From CAVRQM01 sp963723455 (lineage in GTDB: Bacteria; Pseudomonadota; Alphaproteobacteria; Acetobacterales; Acetobacteraceae): a stretch of 64,000 bases of DNA. This document shows positions 1 to 8,914 of the stretch, in pieces. The DNA lies in the NCBI GenBank assembly GCA_963723455.1, contig CAVRQM010000001.1, forward strand, positions 620,001-684,000. Direction: 5' to 3'. The notes beneath the pieces are model-generated. The model was not told the origin of the DNA. It made no database searches and saw only the letters and a list, made by a program, of their open reading frames with translations. A program made the translations under genes and the position numbers. Each line of letters opens with the position of its first letter. Position 1 is the stretch's first letter.

Positions 1-2
1 AG

Positions 3-263
3 GGCGAGACCCGCCAGGAGGTGCTGCAATTCGCCGCCTCCGGCTTCCGCGACTTCACCCGCATCGCCGCCTCGGACCCGGAGATGTGGCGCGACGTGTT
101 CCTCAACAACCGCGAGGCGCTGCTGGAGATGCTGGCGCGCTTCACCGAGGACGCGCAGGCGATGGCGCGCGCGGTGCGCTGGGGCGACAGCGCCTATATC
201 GAGGACCGCATCGCGCGCGGCCGGGTGATCCGCAAGAGCCTGATCGACCTGAAGCAGGCCTGA
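3..263 (+). CDS. Prephenate/arogenate dehydrogenase, C-terminal fragment
   Basis: The window opens inside this gene, so only the last 86 residues are visible. They contain the helical C-terminal half typical of TyrA-family dehydrogenases, with the run FRDFTRIAASDPEMWRDVF and a later FTEDAQAM segment. The family oxidatively decarboxylates prephenate (or dehydrogenates arogenate) with NAD(P) in tyrosine biosynthesis. The NAD-binding domain lies upstream of the window. The gene ends 13 bases before the stop of the converging gene on the other strand. The family call is confident; prephenate versus arogenate specificity cannot be judged from this piece. Confidence 0.85.
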   Translation, partial: GETRQEVLQFAASGFRDFTRIAASDPEMWRDVFLNNREALLEMLARFTEDAQAMARAVRWGDSAYIEDRIARGRVIRKSLIDLKQA

Positions 264-276
264 CTGGCCAGCGCGG

Positions 277-1398
277 CTATGCGGCCAGCGCCCGCGCCAG
301 CGCGGCCGCGTCGCAGCCGGATCCGCAGGGCGACGGCAGCACGGCCGCGATCCCGAGGGACGCCTGCAACTGGGCGGCGAAGGCGCAGGACGTCAATCCG
401 ACCGAGATGCCGGGCAGCGATGGCAACGACGGCACCTGCCAGTCCAGCGCCGCCAGCGCCTGCGCATGGATGGACATTGCCAGCTGCACCGTTTCGGCAT
501 TGGCCAGGCTGGTCGGGCAGTACGGCAGCGGTGGCAGCAGCGACAGCAACTCGGCCAACAGGTTCGGGCTGTGCAAATTCAGCCGCAGGCTGGCCGACAG
601 AGCAGCCAGCATCGCCGTCAAACGCACGGACACCATCGACTGCACCGCCGGCAAGCCGAGCGTCAATGGAGCGACGCCGAGACTCGCCTGGAGCTGGGCG
701 ATCGCCGAGAGGGCACCGGTGAGGCTGGCCATCAGGCTGAGGTTGACACCGGAGATGGCCGGCAAAGCGATGCCGCGCAGCAGGCGCAGCGCGGCCGCCA
801 GCTGCGCGGAGAAGTTGTCGCTGAGGGCGACGTTGAGCTGCCCGGCCGCCGCGATCAGCGGCGCCAGCGCGGCCAGCGCCGCCAGGAAGGCGCGCCAGTT
901 GGGCATGGCGACGCCGCCGGCCGAGGTCATCGCCAGGCTCAGGCTTGCAGACGGCGCGAACAGCCCGGCCTGCAACGCCAGCGTGATGCGGTCGATCGCC
1001 CCGTTCAGCGCGGCAAGGTTCAACCAGGCCAGCGGATTGAAAGACAGGCCGGCCATCGCCGACAGCCGCGCGTTCAGGGTTGCCACGATGCGCGCGAAGG
1101 CGGCGGCCTGCCCGGGCAGCAGCAGGTCGATGCCGAACTGCGCCAGCACCTGCGCGCGCAGCTGCGCCAGCGCCGAAATCGTGGCCGTCGCGCTGGCCGA
1201 CAGCCGAAGCTGCGGCAGCAGCAGCGACAGCCAGCGCGGATCGGGCTGCCACGGCGCCGCCGGCAGGGCGCGCGCGCCGAGCCAGCCGGACAGCGACAGC
1301 GCGACATCGGCATGCGGCAGCGCGGCCGACACGGCGAGGTTCAACTGCGGCAGCGCCAGCCGCAGCGGACCCAGCGTGGCGTGGCAGAAGCAGCCCAT
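277..1398 (-). CDS. Ala/Leu-rich protein of unknown function next to T6SS genes
   Basis: A 373-residue protein with extremely high alanine and leucine content and few charged residues. It looks like a chain of amphipathic or hydrophobic helices (for example around ALNGAIDRITLALQ and LTGALSAIAQLQASLG) rather than clean transmembrane spans. It has short cysteine-containing ends (MGCFC at the start, CGSGC near the end). I do not recognise the family. It starts 80 bases from, and divergently to, the PAAR gene, and its stop faces the end of the prephenate dehydrogenase gene. Its place beside PAAR and TagF suggests a type VI secretion accessory or cargo protein; that is inference from position only. 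Its amino-acid make-up and length argue against a chance open frame. Confidence 0.6.
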   Translation of the reverse strand: MGCFCHATLGPLRLALPQLNLAVSAALPHADVALSLSGWLGARALPAAPWQPDPRWLSLLLPQLRLSASATATISALAQLRAQVLAQFGIDLLLPGQAAAFARIVATLNARLSAMAGLSFNPLAWLNLAALNGAIDRITLALQAGLFAPSASLSLAMTSAGGVAMPNWRAFLAALAALAPLIAAAGQLNVALSDNFSAQLAAALRLLRGIALPAISGVNLSLMASLTGALSAIAQLQASLGVAPLTLGLPAVQSMVSVRLTAMLAALSASLRLNLHSPNLLAELLSLLPPLPYCPTSLANAETVQLAMSIHAQALAALDWQVPSLPSLPGISVGLTSCAFAAQLQASLGIAAVLPSPCGSGCDAAALARALAA

Positions 1399-1478
1399 CG
1401 GTTCCCCCGTTCGCCGGCGCGGCCGTCTCGACCACGCATCGGCGTCACGCTAGACTCATTCCAAGAGGGAGATGTGTC

Positions 1479-1868
1479 ATGGGTCAACCCGCAGCCCGCG
1501 TCGGCGACAAGGTGCTGCAGGCAGCCCCGCATTGCCACGCGCCGATCCATCCGGCGGCGCTGGTGCCGACGCCCGCGCCGCATCCGGCGCTGCCGCTGCC
1601 GATCCTGCCGCCGGGCGGCGTCACGGTGAAGATCGGCGGCATGCCGGCGGCGCGCTCCACCGACCTCACCAAGCTCTGCACCTTGCCCGGCTGCGTCCCC
1701 GGCGGCCCCGGCATCATCGGCAAGGCCTCGGCCACGGTGATGATCTGCGGACTGCCCGCGGCGCGGGTCGGCGACATGACGCAGCATGCGGCCTGCGTCG
1801 CGCCGATCCCCAGCCCCACCGGCACGATCATGCCGCCCGGCTGCCCGACGGTGCTGATCGGCGGCTGA
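1479..1868 (+). CDS. PAAR domain-containing protein (T6SS spike tip)
   Basis: A 129-residue protein built on the PAAR pattern: AARVGD near residue 5, a GGMPAARSTD segment, then GLPAARVGDMTQH and a final GCPTVLIGG. Cysteine and histidine are spaced as in the zinc-binding tip. PAAR proteins cap the VgrG trimer of type VI secretion systems, sharpen the spike and carry effectors. This one is a stand-alone PAAR without a toxin extension. The ATG at 1479 has a purine-rich ribosome site (AAGAGGGA) a few bases upstream. It is followed after 9 bases by the zinc-ribbon methyltransferase gene and then TagF, in one operon. Confidence 0.9.
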   Translation: MGQPAARVGDKVLQAAPHCHAPIHPAALVPTPAPHPALPLPILPPGGVTVKIGGMPAARSTDLTKLCTLPGCVPGGPGIIGKASATVMICGLPAARVGDMTQHAACVAPIPSPTGTIMPPGCPTVLIGG

Positions 1869-1877
1869 CCCTGCGCG

Positions 1878-2970
1878 ATGCGCCGCGCCCATTTCGAGGC
1901 GTTCCGGCCGGTCTGCCCCGTCTGCGCGGCGGGCGGCGCGGGGCTGCATCCCCTGCGGCTGGCCGACACGCCGCAGGCCGATCGAGAGATCATCCGCGCC
2001 GCGATCCTGCATTGCTCCAATCCCGGTTGCCGGCACGAATACCCGGTCATCGACCATATCCCGATCATCGTGCCCGACCTGGCCCGCGTGCTGTCCGAGC
2101 GGGCGACGGCGCTGCTGCTCCGCGACGATCTGGACCCGGCGCTGGCCAGCCTGCTGGGCGACGCGATCGGGCCGGACAGCTGGTTCGACCAACTCCGGCA
2201 GGTCGCCTCCACCTATGGCTGGGACAGCTACGCTGACCTGGATCCGCAGGAGCGACCCGAACCGGACGGCCCGCAGCCAGGCGCTGCGCGGCGCTGCCTG
2301 GCGCGGCTGCTGGGGCTGGCTCCGCCCGGGCCGGAGGTGCGCCGGGCCGTCGATCTGGGCTGCGGCGCGGGGCGGACCAGTTTCGAGCTGGCGGCCCGCC
2401 ATCCCGGCGCGCTGGTGCTTGGCATGGATCTCGATATCGGCCTGCTGAGGCTGGCGCAGGCGGCGGCGCGCGGACGCATGGCCTACCCGCGCCGGCGGAT
2501 TGGGCTGGCATATGACTATCGCCAGTTCCCGGCCACGCTGGACGGCGCCGGGCGAGTCGATTTCTGGTGCTGCGACGCGCTCGCCTTGCCGTTCGCGCCG
2601 GGCGCTGCGGATCTGGCGGCGGCGCTCAATCTGCTGGACTGCGTGCCAGAGCCGCGCCGGCTGTTGGCCGCCCTGGCCGAGGCGGTGCGGCCAGGAGGGC
2701 GGGCGCTGCTGGCGACGCCGTACCGACTGGTCCAGCCGCGCCACCGCGCCACACGCCTGGGTGGGGGGGCACTCGCAGCGCGCCGAGCATGCCGGCGCCG
2801 GCGAGGGTTTCCTGCGCACCCTGCTGACGGCGGGGGCGCACCCGGACTCGGTGACCGGACTGACGCTGCTGGCCGAGGACCATGCCTGGCCCTGGCACAC
2901 CCGGCTGCACGACCGCAGCGCGGTGCTGTACCGCACGCACCTGCTGGTTCTGGCGCGCGGCGATGGTTAG
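1878..2970 (+). CDS. SAM methyltransferase with Trm112-like zinc ribbon (one frameshift)
   Basis: The N-terminus has a CX2C...CX4C pattern (cysteines 13, 16, 46 and 51) resembling a Trm112-type zinc ribbon. It is followed by a class I methyltransferase fold with motif I AVDLGCGAGRTSFE near residues 157-170 and a later NLLDCVPEP segment. The frame breaks near base 2723: removing one C restores a continuous ending (TPYDWSSRATAPHAWVGGH) that runs to the stop at 2968-2970, about 363 residues in all. The gene sits between PAAR and TagF and overlaps tagF by 8 bases, which implies translational coupling. The substrate is unknown; a role in modifying a secreted T6SS component is inference. Confidence 0.7.
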
Positions 2971-3541
2971 CCCCGGGTTCCACGGAAAGACCCCCGCTTT
3001 GGGGGACTTCGTGACGCGCCGGATCCCGGCCGGGTTCCTGCAGTCTTGGGATGCGTGGCTGCAATCGCTGGTGCGGGCCTCGCGCGACAGGCTGGGCGCG
3101 GATTGGCTGCCGGCCTGGCTGGAGGCTCCGGTCTGGCATTTCGGCCTGGGCGCGGAGCTGGCCGGTCCGGAACCCTGGTTCGGCGTGCTGATCCCCAGCG
3201 TCGATCGAGTCGGTCGGTATTTCCCCTTCACGATCCTGGGCGCATCCGGCGAGGGCGGGATGGCGCTGGAGGACTGGGCATTGCTGGCCGAGCGCCTGGC
3301 GCTTGGGGCGCTGGAGGACGGGTTCGATCCGGGGTGGCTGGACGGGGAGCTGGTCTTGCTCGGCAATCCGTCGAGGCCGGCCCTCATCTCGGCCCTCTCC
3401 CCGCGGGAGAGGGAGCAGGCTTGGCCGACGGCGGGAGAATCGGTCTGGCGCTGCCGCGGCACGGCGCGCGTGGCCGCGGCGACAAGGCGGTGCGCCGGGC
3501 TGCCCGACGGCGCGCAGGCCGCCGGGCTGGTCGGCGGCTAG
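2963..3541 (+). CDS. tagF: TagF domain protein (T6SS-associated)
   Basis: A 192-residue protein opening with GFHGKTPALGDFVTRR and containing SWDAWLQSL and IPSVDRVGRYFPFTI, the hallmark segments of the TagF/ImpM (DUF2094) family. In other bacteria TagF acts as a post-translational repressor of T6SS assembly, often as part of the Fha/PpkA switch. The chosen ATG overlaps the end of the methyltransferase gene. Residues around 138-155 (LISALSPREREQA) are encoded by a palindromic repeat (3393-3413), so the C-terminal part may be disrupted by an inserted element. Its stop shares a CTAG with the converging Mop-like gene. Confidence 0.85.
   Translation: MVSPGFHGKTPALGDFVTRRIPAGFLQSWDAWLQSLVRASRDRLGADWLPAWLEAPVWHFGLGAELAGPEPWFGVLIPSVDRVGRYFPFTILGASGEGGMALEDWALLAERLALGALEDGFDPGWLDGELVLLGNPSRPALISALSPREREQAWPTAGESVWRCRGTARVAAATRRCAGLPDGAQAAGLVGG
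3393..3413. repeat. Palindromic repeat inside tagF
   Basis: CCCTCTCC, a 5-base CCGCG loop, then GGAGAGGG. The same hairpin core appears twice in the element at 61274-61352. The arms are read through as LSPRERE within TagF. Confidence 0.75.
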
Positions 3542-3753
3542 ACGCCGACCAGCACGTCCGACGCCTTGATGACGGCCGACGCCTTCATGCCGACCTTGAG
3601 CGCCGGCTCCTCGGGAGCCTCGTTGGGTGATCGAGGCGGTGATGGTGATGCCGGGGGGCGACTTCGATCCGCACATGGGTCGTGGTGGCGCCCGGCTTCA
3701 CCTCCGCGATGGCGCCGGGCGGCTGGTACGGGCGGACAGCTTGATCTCGGCAT
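3538..3753 (-). pseudogene. Mop/TOBE molybdopterin-binding protein, frameshifted
   Basis: Read across three frames, this segment gives a complete Mop domain: EIKLSAR, then YQPPGAIAEVKPGATTTHV, then ITITASIT and finally NEAPEEPALKVGMKASAVIK with the ending ASDVLVGV. The intact family is about 70 residues and binds molybdate or molybdopterin. At least three or four single-base shifts separate the pieces, so no full-length product can be made from the sequence as given. It lies downstream of the frameshifted aldehyde dehydrogenase. Whether the lesions are real or consensus errors is discussed under the findings. Confidence 0.7.
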
Positions 3754-3770
3754 TCCCTGTTCTCGGCGAT

Positions 3771-5208
3771 TCAGGCCGCGTCGTAGCCGATCACCGCCTT
3801 GGTCTCCAGATACTCGTGCAGCCCCCACCCGGCATACTCGCGCCCGTTGCCGGACTGCTTGTAGCCGCCGAACGGGGCGGCGAGATCGACGCCGGCGTAG
3901 TTGATGGTCACGTTGCCGGCGCGCAGCAGCGCCGCCACGCGGCGCGCATGGTCCAGGTCGGCCGACTGCACGTAGGCGGCCAGCCCGTACGGCGTGTCGT
4001 TGGCCATCGCCACCGCCTCGTCCTCGTCGCGATACGGCAGGATCGACAGCACCGGGCCGAAAATCTCCTCGCGGCGATCGGTCATGTCGTGCCGCACGTC
4101 GGCGAACACGGTCGGGCGCACGTAATAGCCCCGGTTCAGGTGTTCCGGCCGGCCCGGGACCGCCGGTGACCAGTTCCGCGCCCTCGGCGATGCCGGCCTC
4201 GATCAGCGCTGGATCTTTGCGAACTGCGCGTCGCTGACCACCGGTCCCAGGTCGGTCGCGGGATCGCGCGGGTCGCCGACCCGACATCTCTCCGCCGCCG
4301 CCTTGGCGCGATGCGCGCGCCTCGTCGTGGCGGTCGGCCGGCACGAACATGCGCGTCGGCGCATCGCAGGACTGGCCGCTGTTGGCCATCACCGCGGCCA
4401 CGCCCCGCTCCGACCGCGGTCGCGAAGTCCGCGTCCGGCAGCAGGATGTTGGCCGACTTGCCGCCCAGCTCCTGCGCCACGCGCTTGACGGTGCGCGCCG
4501 CCGCCTTCGGCCACTCTGATGCCGGCGCGGGTCGAGCCGGTGAAGGACATCATGTCGATGTCGGGATGCGACGACATCGCCTCGCCGACCGTCGGCCCGT
4601 CGCCGTTGACGAGGTTGAACACGCCGGGCGGCACGCCCGGCCGCGTGCAGGATTTCGGACCACAGGACGGCGCTGAGCGGCGCGATTTCGGACGGCTTCA
4701 GCACCATCGTGCAGCCGGCGGCGATGGCCGGGGCGACCTTGCACACGATCTGGTTGATCGGCCAGTTCCACGGCGTGATCAGGCCGCAGACGCCGATCGG
4801 CTCGCGCGCGATCAGAGTGGCGCCTTGCCGCGTCTCGAATGCGAAGTCGCTGAGGGTCGCGGATCATCTCCTGCAAGTGCGCGGTGCCGGACGCCGCCTG
4901 CTCGTCGCGCGCGAAACGGTGCGGCGCGCCCATTTCCAGCGTCATCACATCGGCGATCTCGTCGAACCGGCGCTCGTATTCGCGCCAGGATCGCACGCAG
5001 CAGATCCAGACGCTGCGCGCGGCTGGTGGCAGAAAACGCCGGCAAAAGCGGCGCGCGCGGCGGCCACGGCCCGATCCACGTCCGCCGCGCTGCCCATGCC
5101 GATCGTGGCGCACGCCTCCTCGGTTGCCGGGTTGACCACCACCAGCGTCGCTGCGCCGACCGGGGTCACCCAATCGCCGCCGATGTAGAAGTCCCGCGCG
5201 TGCTGCAT
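3771..5208 (-). pseudogene. NAD(P)-dependent aldehyde dehydrogenase, about nine frameshifts
   Basis: Pieces in all three frames assemble into a near-complete aldehyde dehydrogenase of about 478 residues. The start is MQHARDFYIGGDWV. Next comes the substrate-entry and cofactor region GLITPWNWPINQI and KVAPAIAAGCTMVLKPSE, then FTGSTRAG, QELGGKSANILLPDADFA, the catalytic cysteine in NSGQSCDAPTRM, EEIFGPVLSI and the end APFGGYKQSGNGREYAGWG. The frame breaks roughly at 5040, 4985, 4865, 4640, 4510, 4415, 4310, 4215 and 4145. The ATG at 5208 has GAGGAA upstream, 13 bases after the amidase stop. By position it would oxidise the aldehyde made by the upstream transaminase (inference). Confidence 0.8.
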
Positions 5209-5221
5209 CGATCGTTCCTCT

Positions 5222-6800
5222 TCAGGCCGCCATCGGCGGCCGCCGCTGCCATACATCGAAGCGCCGTTCCAGCGCGACGCCCAGAGTCAGGATCGTTGCC
5301 TCGTCAAACAGCCGCCCCCACAGGCAGACTGCGTGCGGCGCATCGGGCGCGCGGAAACCGGAGCGCAGGATCAGGCAGGGATGGCCCGAGAAATTGCTGA
5401 TGAGCAGCATCGGCCCGGCCAGCGGCGGGCCGATGATCGCGTCCACATCGGCGAACGCCGCGCGCATGTCCTGCATCACCTGGCGGCGCAGCCGGTCGGC
5501 CTGCACGTGATCCACCGCCGACAGGAAGCGCGCCGCGCGGAACACGTTGGGCCACGCCAGCGCCTCCTGCCAGGCCAGCAGGTCGTCGCGGTCCGACAAA
5601 GTCAGTTCCTCGAAAGCGGCGGCCGCCTCGGCGTTGAGCAGGTCATGCAGCGAAGTCATAGGGGCGATCCGGGCGCCGCAGCTCCACCAACTCGATACCA
5701 AGTTCACGCGCCGCGACCAGCGCCGCGCGATCCAGCGCATCCGCCCCCTCCGCCTCCAGGTCGGCCGGAAAGAACCCCGCGCGCAGACCCGCCGCCGGGC
5801 GGCCGGAGTCCCACCCGAAGGGGATGTCGATGCTGGACGGATCGCCGCCGTCGGCCCCGTTCAGCGCCGCCAGCACCACGGCGGTGTCGGCGACCGTCCG
5901 GGCGATCGGCCCGATCTTGTCCAGCGACCAGCACAGCGGCATGGCCCCGGCGCGCGCCACGCGGCCGAAGGTCGGGCGCAGCCCGGTCGTGCCGCAGCGC
6001 AGGCTGGGGGACACGATCGAGCCGAGCGTCTCGGTGCCGAGCGCGAAGCCGCACAGCCCAGCCGCGACCGCCGAGGCCGAGCCGGCGGATGACCCGCTGG
6101 AGCCCTGCTCCGGCTGCCACGGGTTGCGCGTGCGCCCGCCATGCCACAGGTCGCCATAGGCCAGCGCGCCCACGCTGGTCTTGCCCAGCAGCACCGCGCC
6201 CGCTTCGGCCAGCCGCCGCACCACGACCGCGTCGCGGTCGGGCACCCGCCCGCGATACGGCTCGGCGCCCCAGTCGGTGACGATGCCGGCGGTGTCGATG
6301 ATGTCCTTGCAGGCATACGGGATGCCGTGCAGCGGCCCCAGGCGGCGGCCCTCGGCCAGCCTCGCGTCGGCATGCCGGGCCTGCTGCATGGCAAGGTCCG
6401 CGGTCACCGCGGCGAAGCAGGCCAGGGCCGGCGCAAGACGCTCGATGCGCCGCAGATAGAGCTGCGTCAGCCATTCCGACGAGATCGCTCCACGGCCGAT
6501 CCAGGCGGCGAGTTGCCCGACCGACGCGAAGGCGACGCTCTCCTCGTCCTCCGGCACCGGGCTGGCCGGCACGTCAGGCGGCTGGAACGGCGTGGCTGGG
6601 GGAGCCTGCCAGCCCGGCAGCCTGGGATCGAAGCGGCAGGCCGGGGGCGCATCAAGGGCGGCTGCCCGGCGCAGCAGCGCCCGCCGCCGCTGATCGGCCA
6701 GCGTCTCGAGCAGCAGCGATCGCTCGCCGTCGGAATAGGCCACCCCGGCGACCGCCTCGGCCGCTTCCACGGCGGCGGGCGTGATCTCGGGCAGGATCAT
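5222..6800 (-). CDS. Amidase-signature hydrolase (one frameshift)
   Basis: The amidase signature is clear: the catalytic lysine in PYACKDIID, the Gly/Ser-rich SSGSSAGSASAVAAG and GTETLGSIVSPSLRCGTTG with the serine nucleophile, then PTFGRVARAG. The frame is lost near base 5655, after RRPDRPYDF, and is regained as LHDLLNAEAAAAFEEL, continuing to the stop at 5222 for about 525 residues. A missing base fits. Amidase-signature enzymes hydrolyse carboxamides to acid plus ammonia; the substrate is not predictable. The ATG at 6800 lies 16 bases after the transaminase stop, so the two are probably co-transcribed. Confidence 0.8.
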
Positions 6801-6816
6801 GTCTCGCGCCGAGCGG

Positions 6817-8178
6817 CTACGCCGCCTCGGCCCGGATGGCATCGGACAGCGTGCCGAACAGCCGGTCCAGATGCGTCTGCTCAATAATCAATGGCGGCGA
6901 CAGGGCGATGATGTCTCCGGTGGTGCGGATCAGCACGCCGGCGTCGAAGCAGCGGTGGAACACCCGCACGGCGCGATCCGACGGCTTGCCTGCCCGGGAC
7001 GCGAGTTCGATGCCGGCGACCAGGCCAAGGTTGCGCACGTCGATCACGTTCGGCAGGCCGCGCAGGCCATGCGCCGCGTCTTCGAACGGCTGGGCCATCG
7101 CCGCGGCGCGCGCGGGGAGATCCTCGGCGCGGTGCAGGTCGATGGCGGCGATCGCCGCGGCAGAGGCGAGCGGGTGGCCGGAATAGGTGTAGCCGTGAAA
7201 CAGCTCGATCCCGGCCGGCGCGCCATCGACGACGGCGCGATAGATGCGGTCGTGGCAAGCCACCGCGCCCATCGGCACGGCGGCGTTGGTCAGGCCCTTC
7301 GCCATCGTCAGCAGATCCGGGGTCACGCCGAAGAACTCCGCCCCGAACGGCGCGCCCAGCCGCCCGAAGCCCGTGATGACCTCGTCGAAGATCAGCAGCA
7401 TGCCATGCCGGTCGCAGATCTCGCGCAGCCGTTCCAGGTAGCCGCGCGGTGGCACCAGCACGCCGGTCGAGCCGGCCAGCGGCTCCACCATCACGGCGGC
7501 GATGGTGTCGGCGCCATGCAGGGCGACCAGCCCCTCCAGCGCGTCGGCCAAATGCGCGCCCCATTCCGGCTGGCCGCGCGAAAACGCGGAGTGTTCCAGG
7601 CTGTGCGTGTGCGGCAGGTGGTCCACGTTCGGCAGCAGCGCGCCGAACTGCCGGCGGTTGGCGCCGATGCCGCCGACCGACATGCCGCCGAAGCCGACCC
7701 CGTGATAGCCGCGCTCACGCCCGATCAGCCGCGTCCGCTGCCCCTCGCCGCGCGCCCGGTGATACGCCAGCGCGATCTTCAGCGCCGTGTCGGCGCTTTC
7801 GCTGCCCGAATTGGTGAAGAAGATGCGATCGAGGCCGGGCGGCGTCAGTTCGGCAACCTTCGACGCAGCCTGGAAGGCGATCGGATGGCCAAGCTGAAAG
7901 GTCGGCGCGAAGTCCATCGTCGCGGCCTGACGCTGGATCGCCTCGGTGATCTCGCGGCGGCCGTGCCCGGCGTTGCAGCACCACAGCCCGGCGGTGCCGT
8001 CCAGCACCTCGCGGCCGTCCTGCGTGTAGTAGTGCATGCCCTCCGCGCGGGCGAGCAGGCGCGGCGAGGCCTTGAAGCCGCGATTGCTGGTGTACGGCAT
8101 CCAGAACGAGTCCAGGTCGTTGGGCCGCGCGCCGCCGGCGCCCGGGTCATGCAGAATCGGGGAGCTGATCTCGTTCAT
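6817..8178 (-). CDS. Class III omega-amino acid:pyruvate-type aminotransferase
   Basis: A 453-residue class III PLP transaminase of normal length. It has the N-terminal FWMPYTSNRGFKASPRLLA, GLWCCNAGHGRREI, the phosphate-binding TNSGSESADTALKIA, FDEVITGFGRLG, and the PLP lysine in TMAKGLTNAAVPMGA. This matches the beta-alanine/omega-amino acid:pyruvate transaminase subfamily, which makes semialdehydes from omega-amino acids or amines. It heads a minus-strand operon with an amidase and an aldehyde dehydrogenase. The ATG at 8178 is chosen because the following residues align with the family start; its upstream ribosome site is weak. It is divergent from the GST gene across 73 bases that should hold both promoters. 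Confidence 0.88.
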   Translation of the reverse strand: MNEISSPILHDPGAGGARPNDLDSFWMPYTSNRGFKASPRLLARAEGMHYYTQDGREVLDGTAGLWCCNAGHGRREITEAIQRQAATMDFAPTFQLGHPIAFQAASKVAELTPPGLDRIFFTNSGSESADTALKIALAYHRARGEGQRTRLIGRERGYHGVGFGGMSVGGIGANRRQFGALLPNVDHLPHTHSLEHSAFSRGQPEWGAHLADALEGLVALHGADTIAAVMVEPLAGSTGVLVPPRGYLERLREICDRHGMLLIFDEVITGFGRLGAPFGAEFFGVTPDLLTMAKGLTNAAVPMGAVACHDRIYRAVVDGAPAGIELFHGYTYSGHPLASAAAIAAIDLHRAEDLPARAAAMAQPFEDAAHGLRGLPNVIDVRNLGLVAGIELASRAGKPSDRAVRVFHRCFDAGVLIRTTGDIIALSPPLIIEQTHLDRLFGTLSDAIRAEAA

Positions 8179-8251
8179 GGGGACTGTCCTGGCAGCGCGG
8201 ATTGCGCCACGTTCGCGCTTCGCAGCCGCAACAGCAAGAGGAGGCAGCCCG

Positions 8252-8902
8252 ATGCCGGACGGCAGGCTGGTGATCGGCAACAAGCGGTTCTCGTCCTGGA
8301 GCCTGCGCGGCTGGCTGCCGGTGCATCTGGCCGGGCTGGAGGTAACCGAGCAGGTGATCCCGCTGCGCGGCGGTGCCACCCCGGCGGTGCGCGCGATCAG
8401 CCCCGGCGGGCGCGTGCCGTACCTGGAGCATGACGGCAACGCGGTCTGGGAGAGCCTGGCGATCTGCGAGTACTGCGCCGAGCTGCGCCCGGAGCTGTGG
8501 CCCCTGGAACGCGCGGCCCGCACCCATGCCAGGGTGATCGCGGCCGAGATGCACGCGGGGTTCGCGGCGCTGCGGCAGTCGATGTCGATGGACATCTGCC
8601 GCGACGACCTCGCCGGCCAGGGCCGCACGCCCGAGACGCTGGCCGACATCGCGCGCATCGAGGCGATCTTCCGCCACGCCCGGTCGCAGTTCGGCGGCGG
8701 CGGGCCGTTCCTGTTCGGTGCGGCGTTTGGCGCTGCGGATGCGATGTATGCGCCCGTGGTGTGCCGCTTCCTCGCCTACCGGCCCGAGCTGTCGGCCGAC
8801 ACGCTGGCCTATTGCGAAGCGGTGCGGGCGCACCCGCTGATGGCCCGCTGGTACGAGGAGGCTGCGGCCGAGCCGGCCGAATGGGGCGCGATGCACGGCT
8901 GA
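8252..8902 (+). CDS. Glutathione S-transferase family protein
   Basis: 216 residues. The thioredoxin-fold N-terminal domain starts VIGNKRFSSWSLRGW, with the serine pair where GSTs place the catalytic residue, and continues to SPGGRVPYLEHDG and WESLAICEY, the glutathione-binding SNAIL-like stretch. The C-terminal domain is all-helical with AAFGAADAMYAPVVCRF. This resembles the bacterial GST subgroup with SSWS near the start. A strong AAGAGGAGG site precedes the ATG. It is followed 12 bases later by a DUF427 gene. The substrate is unknown. Confidence 0.85.
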   Translation: MPDGRLVIGNKRFSSWSLRGWLPVHLAGLEVTEQVIPLRGGATPAVRAISPGGRVPYLEHDGNAVWESLAICEYCAELRPELWPLERAARTHARVIAAEMHAGFAALRQSMSMDICRDDLAGQGRTPETLADIARIEAIFRHARSQFGGGGPFLFGAAFGAADAMYAPVVCRFLAYRPELSADTLAYCEAVRAHPLMARWYEEAAAEPAEWGAMHG

Positions 8903-8914
8903 GGGACGCCCGCC

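Noticed and set aside
1..3541. A complete T6SS cluster
   Set aside because: Only PAAR, TagF and accessory genes are here; no tssB/C, Hcp, VgrG, ClpV or baseplate genes appear in the window.
6781..8433. 550-codon plus-strand open frame across the transaminase
   Set aside because: Composition is that of an antisense shadow; the transaminase on the minus strand has full catalytic motifs.
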